A stretch of DNA of 64,000 nt from Salinibacter altiplanensis (GTDB lineage Bacteria; Bacteroidota; Rhodothermia; Rhodothermales; Salinibacteraceae), in NCBI RefSeq assembly GCF_002894645.1, contig NZ_NCQY01000023.1, positions 142,789 through 206,788 on the forward strand, given 5' to 3'. The position numbers were made by a program, and so were the translations under genes. Every line of letters starts with the position of its first letter. Within the stretch, counting starts at the first letter, position 1. Positions 1 to 8,515 of the stretch are shown here, piece after piece. The notes below the pieces were generated by a model that did no database searches, was not told the DNA's origin, and was given only the letters and a program-made list of their open reading frames with translations.

Positions 1-1
1 C

Positions 2-94
2 ACCGATGAGGACTGGACCGAGGTCCCAAACGGCTCCGTCTTCTCCACGTCCATCGACGCCGCTCGTCACCTCGAGCCGCTCACGACCGGCTGA
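2..94 (+). CDS. C-terminal end of an unidentified protein (cut by window edge)
   Basis: The second reading frame is open from the window edge to a TGA at 92-94 and encodes about 30 residues ending in HLEPLTTG. The next gene starts 60 bp downstream on the same strand, so this is plausibly the tail of the upstream gene. Too little is present to assign a family. The alternative frame that starts with ATG at 6 has the proline/serine-rich, arginine-rich look of a shadow frame and was not preferred. Confidence 0.45.
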   Translation, partial: TDEDWTEVPNGSVFSTSIDAARHLEPLTTG

Positions 95-154
95 CCGTCC
101 GCCCCTCCTGCCTCTCTCCTCTTCAACATTCAACGCTCCAACCGTCCTCCCCCC

Positions 155-913
155 ATGTCCCTCAACGAAAAACAGCAGGCCCTCTGCGACGCCTCCGACA
201 CCGACTTTTCCGACCTCAGCGCCCTCTTCCTAAACTGCACGCTGAAGCCGTCTCCCCAGGACTCCCATACCCGAACCCTCATGGACACGTCCGCCGCCAT
301 CATGCGGGAAAACGACGTGTCCGTCGACATCATGCGGCCCGTCGACCTCGACCTCGCCGCCGGGGTCTACGGCGACATGACCGAGCACGGCGCCGACGCC
401 GACGACTGGCCTGAGCTCTACCAGACGGTGCTCGACGCCAACATTCTCGTCCTCGGCTCGCCCATTTGGCTCGGGGAGAAGTCGTCCGTCTGCCAGCGCG
501 TGATCGAGCGGCTGTACGGCAACAGTGGCGACCTGAACGACGAGGGCCAGTACGCCTACTACGGCCGCGCCGCGGGCTGCCTCATCACCGGCAACGAAGA
601 CGGCATCAAACAGTGTGCAATGGGCATCCTTTACGCCCTGCAGCATCTCGGCTACACAATCCCACCACAGGCCGACGCCGGCTGGATCGGCCCCGCGGGC
701 CCGGGCCCCAGCTACGGCGACGAGCGGGACGACGGCTCCCGCGTGGGCGTCGAAAATGACTTTACCCAGCGCAACACCACGTTCATGACGTGGAACCTGA
801 TGCACACGGCCCTCCAGCTCCACGAGGCCGACGGGGTGCCCGCCCATGGCAACCAGCGCTCCAAGTGGGAGGCCGGCTGCCGGTTCGACCACCCGAATCC
901 GGAGCACCGGTAG
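155..913 (+). CDS. Flavodoxin-fold NAD(P)H-dependent FMN reductase family protein
   Basis: The 252-residue protein has the pattern of the FMN_red/flavodoxin-like oxidoreductases. An N-terminal beta strand (SALFLNCTLKPSP) is followed by a loop that would cradle the FMN phosphate. A central strand ends in VLGSPIWLGEKSS, the family's usual 'SP-x-W/Y-x-G' loop that contacts the isoalloxazine ring, and it is followed by a helix (CQRVIERLYG). A third strand (GCLITGNEDG) precedes the C-terminal half. No signal peptide is seen, so a cytoplasmic flavoprotein is expected. The substrate cannot be read from sequence; quinone, azo or flavin reduction are all possible. Translation probably starts at 155, preceded by a C-rich leader with no Shine-Dalgarno, as is usual for Bacteroidota-type genomes. 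Confidence 0.75.
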   Translation: MSLNEKQQALCDASDTDFSDLSALFLNCTLKPSPQDSHTRTLMDTSAAIMRENDVSVDIMRPVDLDLAAGVYGDMTEHGADADDWPELYQTVLDANILVLGSPIWLGEKSSVCQRVIERLYGNSGDLNDEGQYAYYGRAAGCLITGNEDGIKQCAMGILYALQHLGYTIPPQADAGWIGPAGPGPSYGDERDDGSRVGVENDFTQRNTTFMTWNLMHTALQLHEADGVPAHGNQRSKWEAGCRFDHPNPEHR

Positions 914-1039
914 CGCCCCCCGCAGTCCTTCTCTTCGGGGAAAAACGATGGGGCGGCCTTGCCTCCACGCCGACTGTGGCCTGCTCTTTGCGCCAATAGG
1001 AAGAGAACAGGCGCTTTCACGGTTGTGCCCATCGCACAC

Positions 1040-1732
1040 ATGAACGACGAAACGAGGAGAGGAGGGTCCGGGCTGTATCTCGTCGTCGCGCTTCTCGCCA
1101 CACTTGGCGCGGCCCCGTGCTCGCTCTTCGGACAAGAGGCGCCCGGCTATCTCTCTCCCCCCATCCACGATCCCTTCAACACCTACGCCCAGCAGCCCCC
1201 CGATCGTGCATTTGCACTGGGCCGGGGCGGGTGGGGCACTGCTCACGGGCAGCCCTCCCTGCAAACGGCCCGAGACATCGCTCTCGCCAACTGCCGTGAG
1301 CACGTGGACCAGTGCGTCGTGATCGCGGAAAACGAGACGATTGTGCGCCGCAAGGCTCCGTTCCCCGATCCGGCCGCCCGTCCGACACTCGTCGCGCCGA
1401 TGGACGCCTGGTCCGCCGAGACCGCGCTTCTGCTCGCCCTGAGTGGCCTCCTGGTGCTCGTCCTCGGCACCGTCGTCGCCGCGCAGTTCCCTCTGTATCT
1501 CTTCGACACAGGCCTCTCGGACGTCCTGAAGATTCGGATGAACTATACCCTCTTTCCCTTCGGGGCGCTCTACTTCTTCTGCATGCTCCCCACGTTTTTC
1601 CGGGCGGCCCAGAGAGACTTCTCGACCCCCTTCACCTGGGTCCTCTTCGCGGCCCCTATGCTGCCCTATCTTCTCGTCGTCTGGTACCTTTACGAACGCG
1701 GAGCGCTCTTCGAACGGTTCGAGCTCGACTGA
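1040..1732 (+). CDS. Exported/membrane protein of unknown function with three C-terminal TM helices
   Basis: The 230-residue product begins with a short charged segment and a hydrophobic stretch (LYLVVALLATLGAAPCSLFG) that looks like a signal peptide, possibly lipoprotein-like because of the Cys. A soluble stretch of about 100 residues containing two Cys (NCREHVDQC) follows. Three hydrophobic segments then run from about residue 112 to the end (ALLLALSGLLVLVLGTVVAA, FPFGALYFFCMLPTFF, VLFAAPMLPYLLVVWYLY). I do not recognise a family. The ATG at 1040 was chosen over an upstream ATG at 959 because the hydrophobic leader then sits at the N-terminus. The gene stands alone between the flavoprotein and a tetR gene. 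Confidence 0.55.
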   Translation: MNDETRRGGSGLYLVVALLATLGAAPCSLFGQEAPGYLSPPIHDPFNTYAQQPPDRAFALGRGGWGTAHGQPSLQTARDIALANCREHVDQCVVIAENETIVRRKAPFPDPAARPTLVAPMDAWSAETALLLALSGLLVLVLGTVVAAQFPLYLFDTGLSDVLKIRMNYTLFPFGALYFFCMLPTFFRAAQRDFSTPFTWVLFAAPMLPYLLVVWYLYERGALFERFELD

Positions 1733-1812
1733 GTACCCACCCCTTTGGGAACTGCACAGGGCATCACTTGGCGGAACCCTGCTCCCCCCCGAACGTGTCT
1801 CCGGACTGCTTC

Positions 1813-1828
1813 CTTACTGATTGGTAAG
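1813..1828. promoter_or_regulatory. Probable TetR operator upstream of its own gene
   Basis: CTTAC-N6-GTAAG is a perfect 5-bp inverted repeat ending 12 bp before the tetR start at 1841. The same half-site, GTAAG, recurs in the 20-bp palindrome at 2496-2515 in front of the adjacent AhpD-like gene. This fits autoregulation plus control of the neighbour by the encoded TetR protein. Binding is inferred. Confidence 0.55.
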
Positions 1829-1840
1829 TGCAATCGCGCG

Positions 1841-2434
1841 ATGCACACCCCGAACGCTTCGTCCACAGAACACACCGACACCGCCACCCGCATTCTCGAT
1901 GCGGCGCAGGACCTGGTGCAGCAGTGCGGGTACAATGCCGTCAGCTACGGGGACCTCGCCGACGTGCTGGGCCTCACAACGGCGGCAATTCACTACCACT
2001 TTTCCACGAAGGCCGATCTGGGACAGGCCCTCGTGGCGCGCTACCGCAAACGAAACGCTGCTGCCCGGTCTACCATCTGGGCGGAAGAAGATGGCGCACG
2101 CGGACGATTGGAGCAGTACGTGAACGGCTACGTCGGGATCTTGGAGCACGGGGGACTGTGCCTCTGCGGTGTGCTCGCGGCCGATGATGAGACGCTTCCC
2201 GAACCAGTCCGGCGGGAGGTGCGCCACTTCTTTGCCGAGCAAGAGGACTGGCTCACGACGGTGATTGCCGAGGCACACGCCGAGGGGGCCGGACTGGCGG
2301 GGTACGACTCGCCCCGAGGGGTGGCGGAACTGCTCCTCGCCACCATCGAGGGCGCGATGCTCACGACGCGCGACCGGGGGCCCGACGCCTACCGGGCCCG
2401 GCTCCACCGCCTCATCGACACCATCGTCTCGTAA
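1841..2434 (+). CDS. TetR/AcrR family transcriptional regulator
   Basis: This is a 197-residue protein. Residues about 10-60 form the TetR helix-turn-helix: ATRILDAAQDLVQQCGYNAV leads into SYGDLADVLGLTTAAIHYHF, with the typical 'IHYHFxTKxDL' end of the recognition helix. The remainder is the variable ligand-binding and dimerisation domain, which has a GGLCLCGVLAADD segment with two Cys. The ATG at 1841 places the HTH at the normal distance from the N-terminus. The gene lies 161 bp upstream of a peroxidase-like gene and both have GTAAG inverted repeats in front of them. The regulator therefore probably represses both genes and responds to an oxidant or small hydrophobic ligand; the inducer is unknown. 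Confidence 0.85.
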   Translation: MHTPNASSTEHTDTATRILDAAQDLVQQCGYNAVSYGDLADVLGLTTAAIHYHFSTKADLGQALVARYRKRNAAARSTIWAEEDGARGRLEQYVNGYVGILEHGGLCLCGVLAADDETLPEPVRREVRHFFAEQEDWLTTVIAEAHAEGAGLAGYDSPRGVAELLLATIEGAMLTTRDRGPDAYRARLHRLIDTIVS

Positions 2435-2495
2435 CGGTTCGCGACTTGTCCCCACAAACCAATCGCCACAGGAACCTGCAGGATATCCCCCTGTA

Positions 2496-2515
2496 CTTAC
2501 TTACTGGTAAGTAAG
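2496..2515. promoter_or_regulatory. Perfect 20-bp operator-like palindrome (TetR target)
   Basis: The sequence CTTACTTACTGGTAAGTAAG has two perfect 9-bp arms around a TG centre. It lies 80 bp upstream of the AhpD-like start at 2596 and shares its half-site with the inverted repeat before tetR. Size and symmetry are typical of TetR operators. Confidence 0.65.
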
Positions 2516-2595
2516 AAAAGACAGCCTTTGCCGCTTCTTCGGTGGAGGTTGTTGTCCACAGACGCTGTACGTACCAACCCAACCTCAATCCTTTT

Positions 2596-3123
2596 ATGGC
2601 TACGACCACCGCTGAACAGACCGACCACGAGCAGCAGGTGCACGAAAAGGCCGAACAGGCCCTCGGCTTCGTGCCGAATCTGGTGCAAGAGATTGCGGGC
2701 GAGAACCCGGCCGCCGCGGACGTCTACCTCTCCGCCAACGGCATCATCGAGGAGGACGGCGTGCTCTCCCCGGCCGAGCAGCAGGCCGTCATTCTCGCCG
2801 TCTCCAGCTACAACGACTGCCACTACTGCACGAAGGCCCACGCCGTAGCCGGGCAGCAGGCCGGCCTCGACACGGAGACCGTCGAGACGATCAACGAGGG
2901 CGGCCTCCCGTCCGACGACCGGCTGAAGAGCCTCGTGCGGGCCACGCGCCGCATCCTCGGCAAGCGGGGCTGGCTCTCCGACGTCGACGAGGCGGAGTTC
3001 GCCGACCTCGGACTGGAGCGCCCGGCACTCTACGAGATTGTCACCCTCGCCGGCATCAAGACGATCAGCAACTACGTAAATCACATTGCTGATACAGAAA
3101 TCGATGAGCCATTCCAGGGGTAG
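2596..3123 (+). CDS. AhpD-like alkylhydroperoxidase / carboxymuconolactone decarboxylase family protein
   Basis: This 175-residue protein belongs to the CMD/AhpD superfamily. The redox motif is C75-HY-C78 followed by H82 (DCHYCTKAH), matching the AhpD-type CxxC-x3-H active site in which the cysteines reduce peroxides and the His takes part in proton relay. Residues 20-70 form the preceding helices (GFVPNLVQEI, LSPAEQQAVILAVSSYNDC) and the C-terminal half is helical. It should be cytoplasmic. The ATG at 2596 is preferred to an upstream alternative at 2542 because it lies downstream of the operator palindrome and gives the usual family N-terminus. Regulation by the upstream TetR protein is likely. 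The physiological reductant is unknown. Confidence 0.8.
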   Translation: MATTTAEQTDHEQQVHEKAEQALGFVPNLVQEIAGENPAAADVYLSANGIIEEDGVLSPAEQQAVILAVSSYNDCHYCTKAHAVAGQQAGLDTETVETINEGGLPSDDRLKSLVRATRRILGKRGWLSDVDEAEFADLGLERPALYEIVTLAGIKTISNYVNHIADTEIDEPFQG

Positions 3124-3195
3124 GCTCCGAAACGTCGCACCGACGACCGTTTGCCCCCACCAAGACGGCGGTGATGGATCGCCGCCGGCCGAGCG

Positions 3196-3240
3196 CGCCG
3201 GCCTCTCCCTCTGGGAGGGGCCGGCGTTTTTTGTTGTTTT
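3196..3240 (+). terminator. Rho-independent terminator after the AhpD-like gene
   Basis: A GC-rich inverted repeat (GCCGGCCTCTCCC / GGGAGGGGCCGGC, short CT loop) is followed directly by a T-rich tract (GTTTTTTGTTGTTTTG). It lies about 75 bp after the stop codon. Confidence 0.8.
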
Positions 3241-3371
3241 GTTGGGGGACGGCCACGGCTCCGCCGTCATGATTGCCCCCCGTCCCATCGCCCTCCATCC
3301 CAGCCACATCACACTCGCCATCCCTGCGTTTAGAGGGCCGTCTGCTCCCTACAACACCACGCCTCCGTTCG

Positions 3372-4058
3372 ATGAAGCCGCCCCCGATGGACCGGACGGT
3401 CCCTGCAACCACCGAGACGACCGTCGTGGCCCTTGGATGTTTCTGGGGGGTAGAGGCGGCCTTCGGCGCGCTGGACGGCGTGGCCCGCACCACGGTCGGC
3501 TTTGCCGGCGGACAGGTCTCCGATCCGACATACGCTACAATCGGGGACCATGCCGAGGCGGTACGGATCGAGTACGCCCCGGCGCGGCTCCGCTACGCCG
3601 GGCTCCTGGACCGCTTCTGGACCGTGTTTGATCCCGCCCTGACGCCCGCCAAGCGCCGGTACCAGCCCCTGCTCGCTCCCCAGAACGAACGTCAGGCGCA
3701 GCGAGCACGGGCCTCACGGGCCGACGCCATTGGGCGGGACGAACAGGCTGGGCGCGTTGAGATCATCGACGGCGGCGAGTTCTCGGCCGCCGCGCTCCGG
3801 CATCAAAAGCACACGCTCCGCCGCTACGAGGACGTGACGGGCGCCCTTCGGGCCCGACTTCCGAGCGAACGAGCGTTTGCACGGTCGCCCGCGGCCGCGC
3901 TCGCCGCCGGATACGTCGGCGGCTACCGCAGTCCGGCCCGCCTCGCCGACGACCAGGCCCGTCTCGGACTCCCCAACGACGCCACCGCAACCCTGCGCAC
4001 AGCGACTTGCCGGCACAGCCGCTGGAACGCCTTCGTACAGGCGGAGCGGGCCGCCTGA
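3372..4058 (+). CDS. msrA: Divergent peptide methionine sulfoxide reductase A (paralogue 1)
   Basis: The 228-residue protein carries the MsrA active-site motif GCFWG with catalytic C24. It is followed by VGFAGG, DPTYATIGDHAEAVRIEY and a late YHQKHTLRR-like element (ALRHQKHTLRR). MsrA reduces methionine-S-sulfoxide in free or protein-bound form. The segment that in ordinary MsrA reads 'HDPT...NRQGND-GTQYRS' is replaced here by FDPALTPAKRRYQPLL, so this belongs to a divergent subgroup. The end, YVGGYRSPARLADDQARLGL, is shared with the next gene. Possible starts are 3372 or 3387; both precede the MDRTVP segment. It lies 92 bp upstream of its paralogue on the same strand. Function as a repair reductase is likely but not assured. 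Confidence 0.75.
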   Translation: MKPPPMDRTVPATTETTVVALGCFWGVEAAFGALDGVARTTVGFAGGQVSDPTYATIGDHAEAVRIEYAPARLRYAGLLDRFWTVFDPALTPAKRRYQPLLAPQNERQAQRARASRADAIGRDEQAGRVEIIDGGEFSAAALRHQKHTLRRYEDVTGALRARLPSERAFARSPAAALAAGYVGGYRSPARLADDQARLGLPNDATATLRTATCRHSRWNAFVQAERAA

Positions 4059-4150
4059 CAAACAGCCACTCCGGCTCCATCAGAAATGCCGCACGCACAG
4101 GCCGCCGCGATTCTTCTCGCATCGTTCGCTCCAGACGTCTCTTTCCCTCA

Positions 4151-4843
4151 ATGCCATCGCCCGACCCATCCTCCGCCGACGCCTCGATGGACGTGCCCCC
4201 GATGGATCGCCAGGCCCCAACCGACCTCGCCCACGCGGCCTTCGCGCTGGGATGCTTCTGGGGCCCCGACGCGCTCTTTGGGGCCCAGGGGGGCGTAGTA
4301 CGCACCACAGTGGGGTACGCCGGCGGCGGGTCCTCCACTCCCACCTACGAGGACATTGGCGACCACATCGAGGCCGTCCGCGTGGCGTACGACCCGGCCC
4401 ACATTTCCTACCCCGATCTCCTCGACCTCTTCTGGAGCGCCCACGATCCCACGCGGGCACCATTGAAGCGACAGTATCAGTCCGCCCTCTTTCCCGCCAC
4501 GCCCGAGCAACTTGAGCAGGCCCGTGCGTCGAGGGCCGACGTTGCCGACGGGCACGACGGCGCCCTCAGCACCGAGATCATCGAGGACGCGGCCTTCACC
4601 CGCGCCGAGCCGTACCACCAGAAGCACACGCTCCGCCGTCACGCCGCGGTCTTCGACCCGTTTCGGGCCGTGTATCCGGAGGCGCAGGCCCTTGCCGACT
4701 CCCCCGCCGTGGCCCTCGCAAACGGCTACGTGGGCGGCCACCGCTCCCCGATGCGGCTCGACGACGATGCCCCCCGCCTCGGCCTGCCCGCGAACGCGAC
4801 CGACGCCCTCCGCACGATTGCCGAAGGCCGTCATCGGGCATGA
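4151..4843 (+). CDS. msrA: Divergent peptide methionine sulfoxide reductase A (paralogue 2)
   Basis: A second MsrA-like protein of 230 residues, in tandem with the first. It has GCFWG with C35, VGYAGGG, TPTYEDIGDHIEAVRVAYDP, FWSAHDPTRAPLKRQYQSAL and the C-terminal YVGGHRSPMRLDDDAPRLGL. It retains HDPT, which paralogue 1 has partly lost (FDPA), but also lacks the usual RQGND-GTQYRS element. Shared N-terminal (PPMDR) and C-terminal sequences indicate a local duplication. The ATG at 4151 follows a leader without Shine-Dalgarno. The stop at 4843 is 18 bp from the end of the convergent antiporter gene. Confidence 0.78.
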   Translation: MPSPDPSSADASMDVPPMDRQAPTDLAHAAFALGCFWGPDALFGAQGGVVRTTVGYAGGGSSTPTYEDIGDHIEAVRVAYDPAHISYPDLLDLFWSAHDPTRAPLKRQYQSALFPATPEQLEQARASRADVADGHDGALSTEIIEDAAFTRAEPYHQKHTLRRHAAVFDPFRAVYPEAQALADSPAVALANGYVGGHRSPMRLDDDAPRLGLPANATDALRTIAEGRHRA

Positions 4844-4861
4844 ACGGCCCTGCGTCCCCGG

Positions 4862-6295
4862 TTATCCGGTGAGCAGGCCCGCCGCGACGAACGCGGCGGC
4901 CGCCAGCCCGGCCTGCACCAGCGCGTAGGGCATCTGCGTGTTGACGTGGTCCACGTGGTCGGACGCCGCCGCCATCGACGAGATGATGGACGTGTCGGAG
5001 AGAGGCGAGGTGTGATCGCCAAAGATGCCGCCGGACAGCACGGCCCCCAGCATGAGCGACGATGGCAGTGCAATCTCGACGGCCAGCGGCATCACTACCG
5101 GAATGAGGATGGCGAAGGCGGTCCACGAGGACCCGAGCGTAAACGCGACGAAGCTCGACACCCCGAACACAAGCACCGGCATCCACCAGGCCGGGCCCTG
5201 CGCGCCCACCAGTTGTACCACGTAGTCGCCCATCTCGAGCGCCTGGGAGACCTGCCCAATTGCAAACGCAAGCACCAGCAGCAGCGTGACGGGCACGAGG
5301 CCGGACGCCCCCTTCACCACCCAGTCCATCGACGCGCCCAGCGTGAGGGTGGAGCGTCCGCTCCAGAGGGGACGCGGGACCGCGTAGAGCAGCAGCGCCG
5401 CCCCGAGGGCCGCCCCCACGGCCCACAGCACGGCCGTCGAGCCACTGCCCTCCATCAAATTGCCCCCCCCGGTGACGTACAGCCCAGCAAAAATCATCGC
5501 AACCATGACGGCGACGGGAAGCAGCAGGTTGCGTGCCCGGGGCGTCACGTCCTCGGGCGGCTCGATGCGGGCCACGTCCTCTTCGATCATCGGCTGGGCG
5601 TCGGGGCGCAGGACCTGTCCCGTCGTCTCCGCCCGTTCCTCGGCCCGTCGCATGGCCCCGAAGCGCCAGCCCGTCAGCGCCAGCACGAGCGAGAAGCCGA
5701 TCGCGAAGAGGGCAAAGAAGTTAAAAAGCACTGCCTCGGCCAGCACGGCCACGGCGTTTTGGGACAGCTCTTGCGCCCCGACCAGGCCCAGCACGAAGGC
5801 GCCCCACCCGTTGAGCGGAATCGACATGCAGACCGGCGCGCAGGTGGCGTCGCAGTAGTAGGCCAGCTTCTCGCGGGGCAGGTTGAGACGGTCGAACAGC
5901 GGGCGGCTCACCGCCCCGACGGTGAGGGACGAAATGTTCGACTCGACGAAGAGCACCACGCCGATGCCCCACGCCAACAGCTCGGCCCCGCGCCGGCTCT
6001 CGCCCCAGCCGCGGGCCCGCGCCCACTTGATGAAGCCCCGCACGCCCCCGGAGGCCTGCACCAGCGCCACGAGGCTGCCCACCAGCAGGCAAAAGATGAG
6101 GATACGGGCGTTGCTCTCGGTCGTGAAGACCGTCACCACCTGGTCGGCCAGCTCGCGAAGCCCGAGGAGCGGATTCCCCCCGGCGAGGATGGTGGTGCCC
6201 AGCCAGAGCCCGGCAAACAGCGACAGGTAGATCTGCCGGGTCCACATCGCAAGTCCAATCGCCACGACGGGCGGCAGCAAAACGATCCAGTCCAT
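4862..6295 (-). CDS. nhaC: NhaC-family Na+/H+ antiporter
   Basis: This 477-residue polytopic membrane protein has about 11-12 hydrophobic segments spread along its length and a charged cytoplasmic loop around residues 210-255 (RRAEERAETTGQ, MIEEDVARIEPPEDV). It is an NhaC/ion-transporter superfamily member. The C-terminal GGIFGDHTSPLSDTSIISS motif and the adjacent SDHVDHVNTQMPYAL segment are characteristic of the family and lie near the transport path. The expected role is sodium extrusion in exchange for protons across the cytoplasmic membrane, which suits a halophile. The gene is convergent with msrA paralogue 2. Amino-acid/Na+ antiport is a possible alternative because related families carry organic substrates. 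Confidence 0.85.
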   Translation of the reverse strand: MDWIVLLPPVVAIGLAMWTRQIYLSLFAGLWLGTTILAGGNPLLGLRELADQVVTVFTTESNARILIFCLLVGSLVALVQASGGVRGFIKWARARGWGESRRGAELLAWGIGVVLFVESNISSLTVGAVSRPLFDRLNLPREKLAYYCDATCAPVCMSIPLNGWGAFVLGLVGAQELSQNAVAVLAEAVLFNFFALFAIGFSLVLALTGWRFGAMRRAEERAETTGQVLRPDAQPMIEEDVARIEPPEDVTPRARNLLLPVAVMVAMIFAGLYVTGGGNLMEGSGSTAVLWAVGAALGAALLLYAVPRPLWSGRSTLTLGASMDWVVKGASGLVPVTLLLVLAFAIGQVSQALEMGDYVVQLVGAQGPAWWMPVLVFGVSSFVAFTLGSSWTAFAILIPVVMPLAVEIALPSSLMLGAVLSGGIFGDHTSPLSDTSIISSMAAASDHVDHVNTQMPYALVQAGLAAAAFVAAGLLTG

Positions 6296-6383
6296 TCAAA
6301 CACCACGTCCCTGAGAAAGTCTCGCCGACGAGGCCGGCGGTGCCGGGATGGCCGAACAGTGAGGGCGACCACCACGGGATGCG

Positions 6384-7070
6384 TTACGGCGTCGCGTGCA
6401 CCTTCAGCTCCGGCACGTGGCCCCGGGGACTGCGGGTGGCCGCGTGGAGCATCGTATCGGCCAGCTGGCGCGGCGCCACCCAGCCCGAAGGGTCCGCGTC
6501 CGGCATCGCCTCGCGGTTGTCCGGCGTGTCGACCACGCCCATCGGGTAGAGGACGGTCGTGCGCAGGCCCGCCGTCTGCTCCTCCAGCCCGAGGGACTTG
6601 AGGTAGGACGCCACCGCGGCCTTCGAGGCCCCGTAGAGGCCGGCTTCCGCTTGTCCCTCCAAGGCCGCCGGGGCGGACACGCCGAGCAGAACGCTACTCT
6701 CTGCCCGCGTGAGAAAGGGCACCGCGGCCCGAGCCGTATGGAAGAGGGTGCGGAAGTTCAGGTCCATCATGTGCGCGTAGTCGTCGGTCGTCGACTCGAC
6801 GGCCTGCTGCATCGCGAAGCCCCCGGCGATGGCCAGCACGGCGTCGAGGGACGCCTGCTCCGCCCAGAGATCCGCGAACGTCTCCATCGTGGCCTCCTCG
6901 TCGGTCAGGTCCGTGTCGAACACCTGGGCATCGGGGAAGGCGGCCTCCAGCGTGGCGCGGTTCTCGTCGCCGACGTCAATGAGGGCGAGGTCCCAGCCCG
7001 CGTCGGCGAACACCTCGGCGGTGACGGAGCCGATGGTGCCGGCGGCGCCGGTGATGGCAGCGGTGGGCAT
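6384..7070 (-). CDS. Short-chain dehydrogenase/reductase family oxidoreductase
   Basis: The 228-residue classical SDR has the N-terminal dinucleotide-binding motif TGAAGTIG (about residues 7-14) and an acidic residue at the end of beta-2 (LALIDVGDE) that suggests a preference for NAD(H). It also has the YGASK catalytic Tyr-x3-Lys, preceded by a Ser-containing strand (SSVLLGVSAP). The usual NNAG element is replaced by AIAGG. The substrate is unknown. The gene lies about 90 bp upstream of the nhaC start on the same strand, so the two could share a transcript. Confidence 0.8.
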   Translation of the reverse strand: MPTAAITGAAGTIGSVTAEVFADAGWDLALIDVGDENRATLEAAFPDAQVFDTDLTDEEATMETFADLWAEQASLDAVLAIAGGFAMQQAVESTTDDYAHMMDLNFRTLFHTARAAVPFLTRAESSVLLGVSAPAALEGQAEAGLYGASKAAVASYLKSLGLEEQTAGLRTTVLYPMGVVDTPDNREAMPDADPSGWVAPRQLADTMLHAATRSPRGHVPELKVHATP

Positions 7071-7283
7071 GGCGGTCGAAGCGTTGATGCGAAGTGCAAC
7101 GGACGCGTGCCCCCAACGTATCGACTGGACGCGTTCTGGTCAATAACATCCTGGCTGCCCTCCCCCCCTCCCGGACGAGGAGAGACTCGTGCAACGGGCC
7201 GCCACACCATACGGGCGTTGACGGTTCCATGACCCATCTCTTTTCTTTCCAAAAGCGCCCACGGAGACCCGCCGAGCGATCAG

Positions 7284-7745
7284 TTACGGCAGGCTCGCCC
7301 CTCGGGCCTCCTCGGTCGTCTGGGCTCGTTCTCTCTCATTCCCTTGAAGCTGGCGTCGGTAGCAGTACCGCTGGATCAGCATGTAGGCCGCCGGGAGCAC
7401 CACCATCAGCCAGGTGGCCCCCACAATGCAAAGCGGGAGAAAGCCCAGCAAGAGCGCCGACTTGTAGGCGCTCTTGAGGTGCAGGAAGAGCAGCAAAAAG
7501 ATGATCGCGAGCGTAATGGGCACCAGAACCTGGAGCCGCTTGTTGGCCCGCTCCACGTACTCGTACTGCCCGCTCCAGGTGAGGGAGTCCCCCGTCGGAA
7601 GATCCACCTCGTCCCGCCCCCCGAGCGGGGTGTGCCTCTCGACGGGGACCCTCCCGCTCGACGAAGCGTGACGAGAAGCCGCGTGCCTTCGCCCTCTATG
7701 AGTCGCTCCCGGGCACTTGCGACTTTCCAGCCACGCCGCATCCAC
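7284..7745 (-). pseudogene. Decayed fragment of a CusA/CzcA-type heavy-metal RND efflux pump
   Basis: One frame reads DLPTGDSLTWSGQYEYVERA followed by LQVLVPITLAIIFLLLFLHL. This matches the region of CusA/CzcA inner-membrane pumps just before and at a transmembrane helix (consensus LPxGxxxxWSGQYEYxxRA). The next residues jump directly to a segment ending VVLPAAYMLIQRY, which resembles the extreme C-terminal helix of these roughly 1,000-residue pumps, so several hundred residues are missing internally. Upstream, pump-like sequence (ERLIEGEGTRLLVTLRRA) is found in another frame near 7640-7741, implying a frameshift. No CusB or CusC partner is present. It is a relic and should not encode a working pump. 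Confidence 0.65.
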
Positions 7746-8515
7746 GTCGCTACGGCCGGGTGCTCGGCGATCGCCTCCGGAGGGCGGTATGGCGCACGAA
7801 GAAGGAGGGCCTCTCAGGAAGGAGCCGGCTCGCTGGCCAACAGGCGGGCAGCTTGCAGTGGGGACTGCGGACTAGGGGACGGAGGAAGAAATGGAACTAC
7901 GCCGCACCACAGGAGCGGAGGACATCGGCATGGTTGGGCTGCGTCTGATTGTAGGAAAGATTGATGAGCGACCGGTTTCGGAAGCCCTTCCAAAAACGCT
8001 GTCTCTGTTGGTGCAGCCGGAACGGTGCCGTTGCCAGGGGCCCACCTGGCACGACGGGTCCTATGCCTCGTCGGCCCTGTGCGTGCGTGGCTAAATTGGG
8101 GATCTGTTTTGACGTTTGGCCGATCCGATTCGGTGCAATGCCCAGCACCACGAGGCGCACCATTGTCTCGCTAATGTCTCACCAACATCGGTCCGTCGCG
8201 GGTGGCCTCCGGGTCTGCACTGTATAGAACCGGAAGAAGCTCACCGGGCCGGTGCAGCGAAGGGAGACATTCCTGCGACAAGACGCAGCCCAGACGTGTG
8301 CTCCCCAATCTCCCATCTTGTATTCAGACCTGCGTGAAGGTCTGTAATAAAGGGGGCACATCGAACGAAGCGGTGGCGACTCGTCGAAAGGACCCATACG
8401 TTATGGCTTGATTTTGCGAAAGCAAAAGCACTACTGGTTTCTCCAAATCGTGTGTCATTTTCCTGAGCCCTTTTGCACACGGCGCAGACTTCCCAACTAG
8501 ACTTCTTTCCGGCGG
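7746..8515. other. 770-bp intergenic region without a convincing gene
   Basis: Both strands carry only short open frames with no recognisable domain or consistent codon use. Following the efflux-pump relic, the region may be further decayed coding sequence. Its last 30 bp are the leader of the symporter gene and contain CTTCCCAACTA, also found in the leader of the SDR gene at 10383. Confidence 0.5.

Noticed and set aside
230-1303. Long open frame of 357 codons on the minus strand over the flavoprotein gene
   Set aside because: It is opposite a better-supported frame and has the valine/glycine/arginine-rich look of a complementary frame in high-GC DNA.
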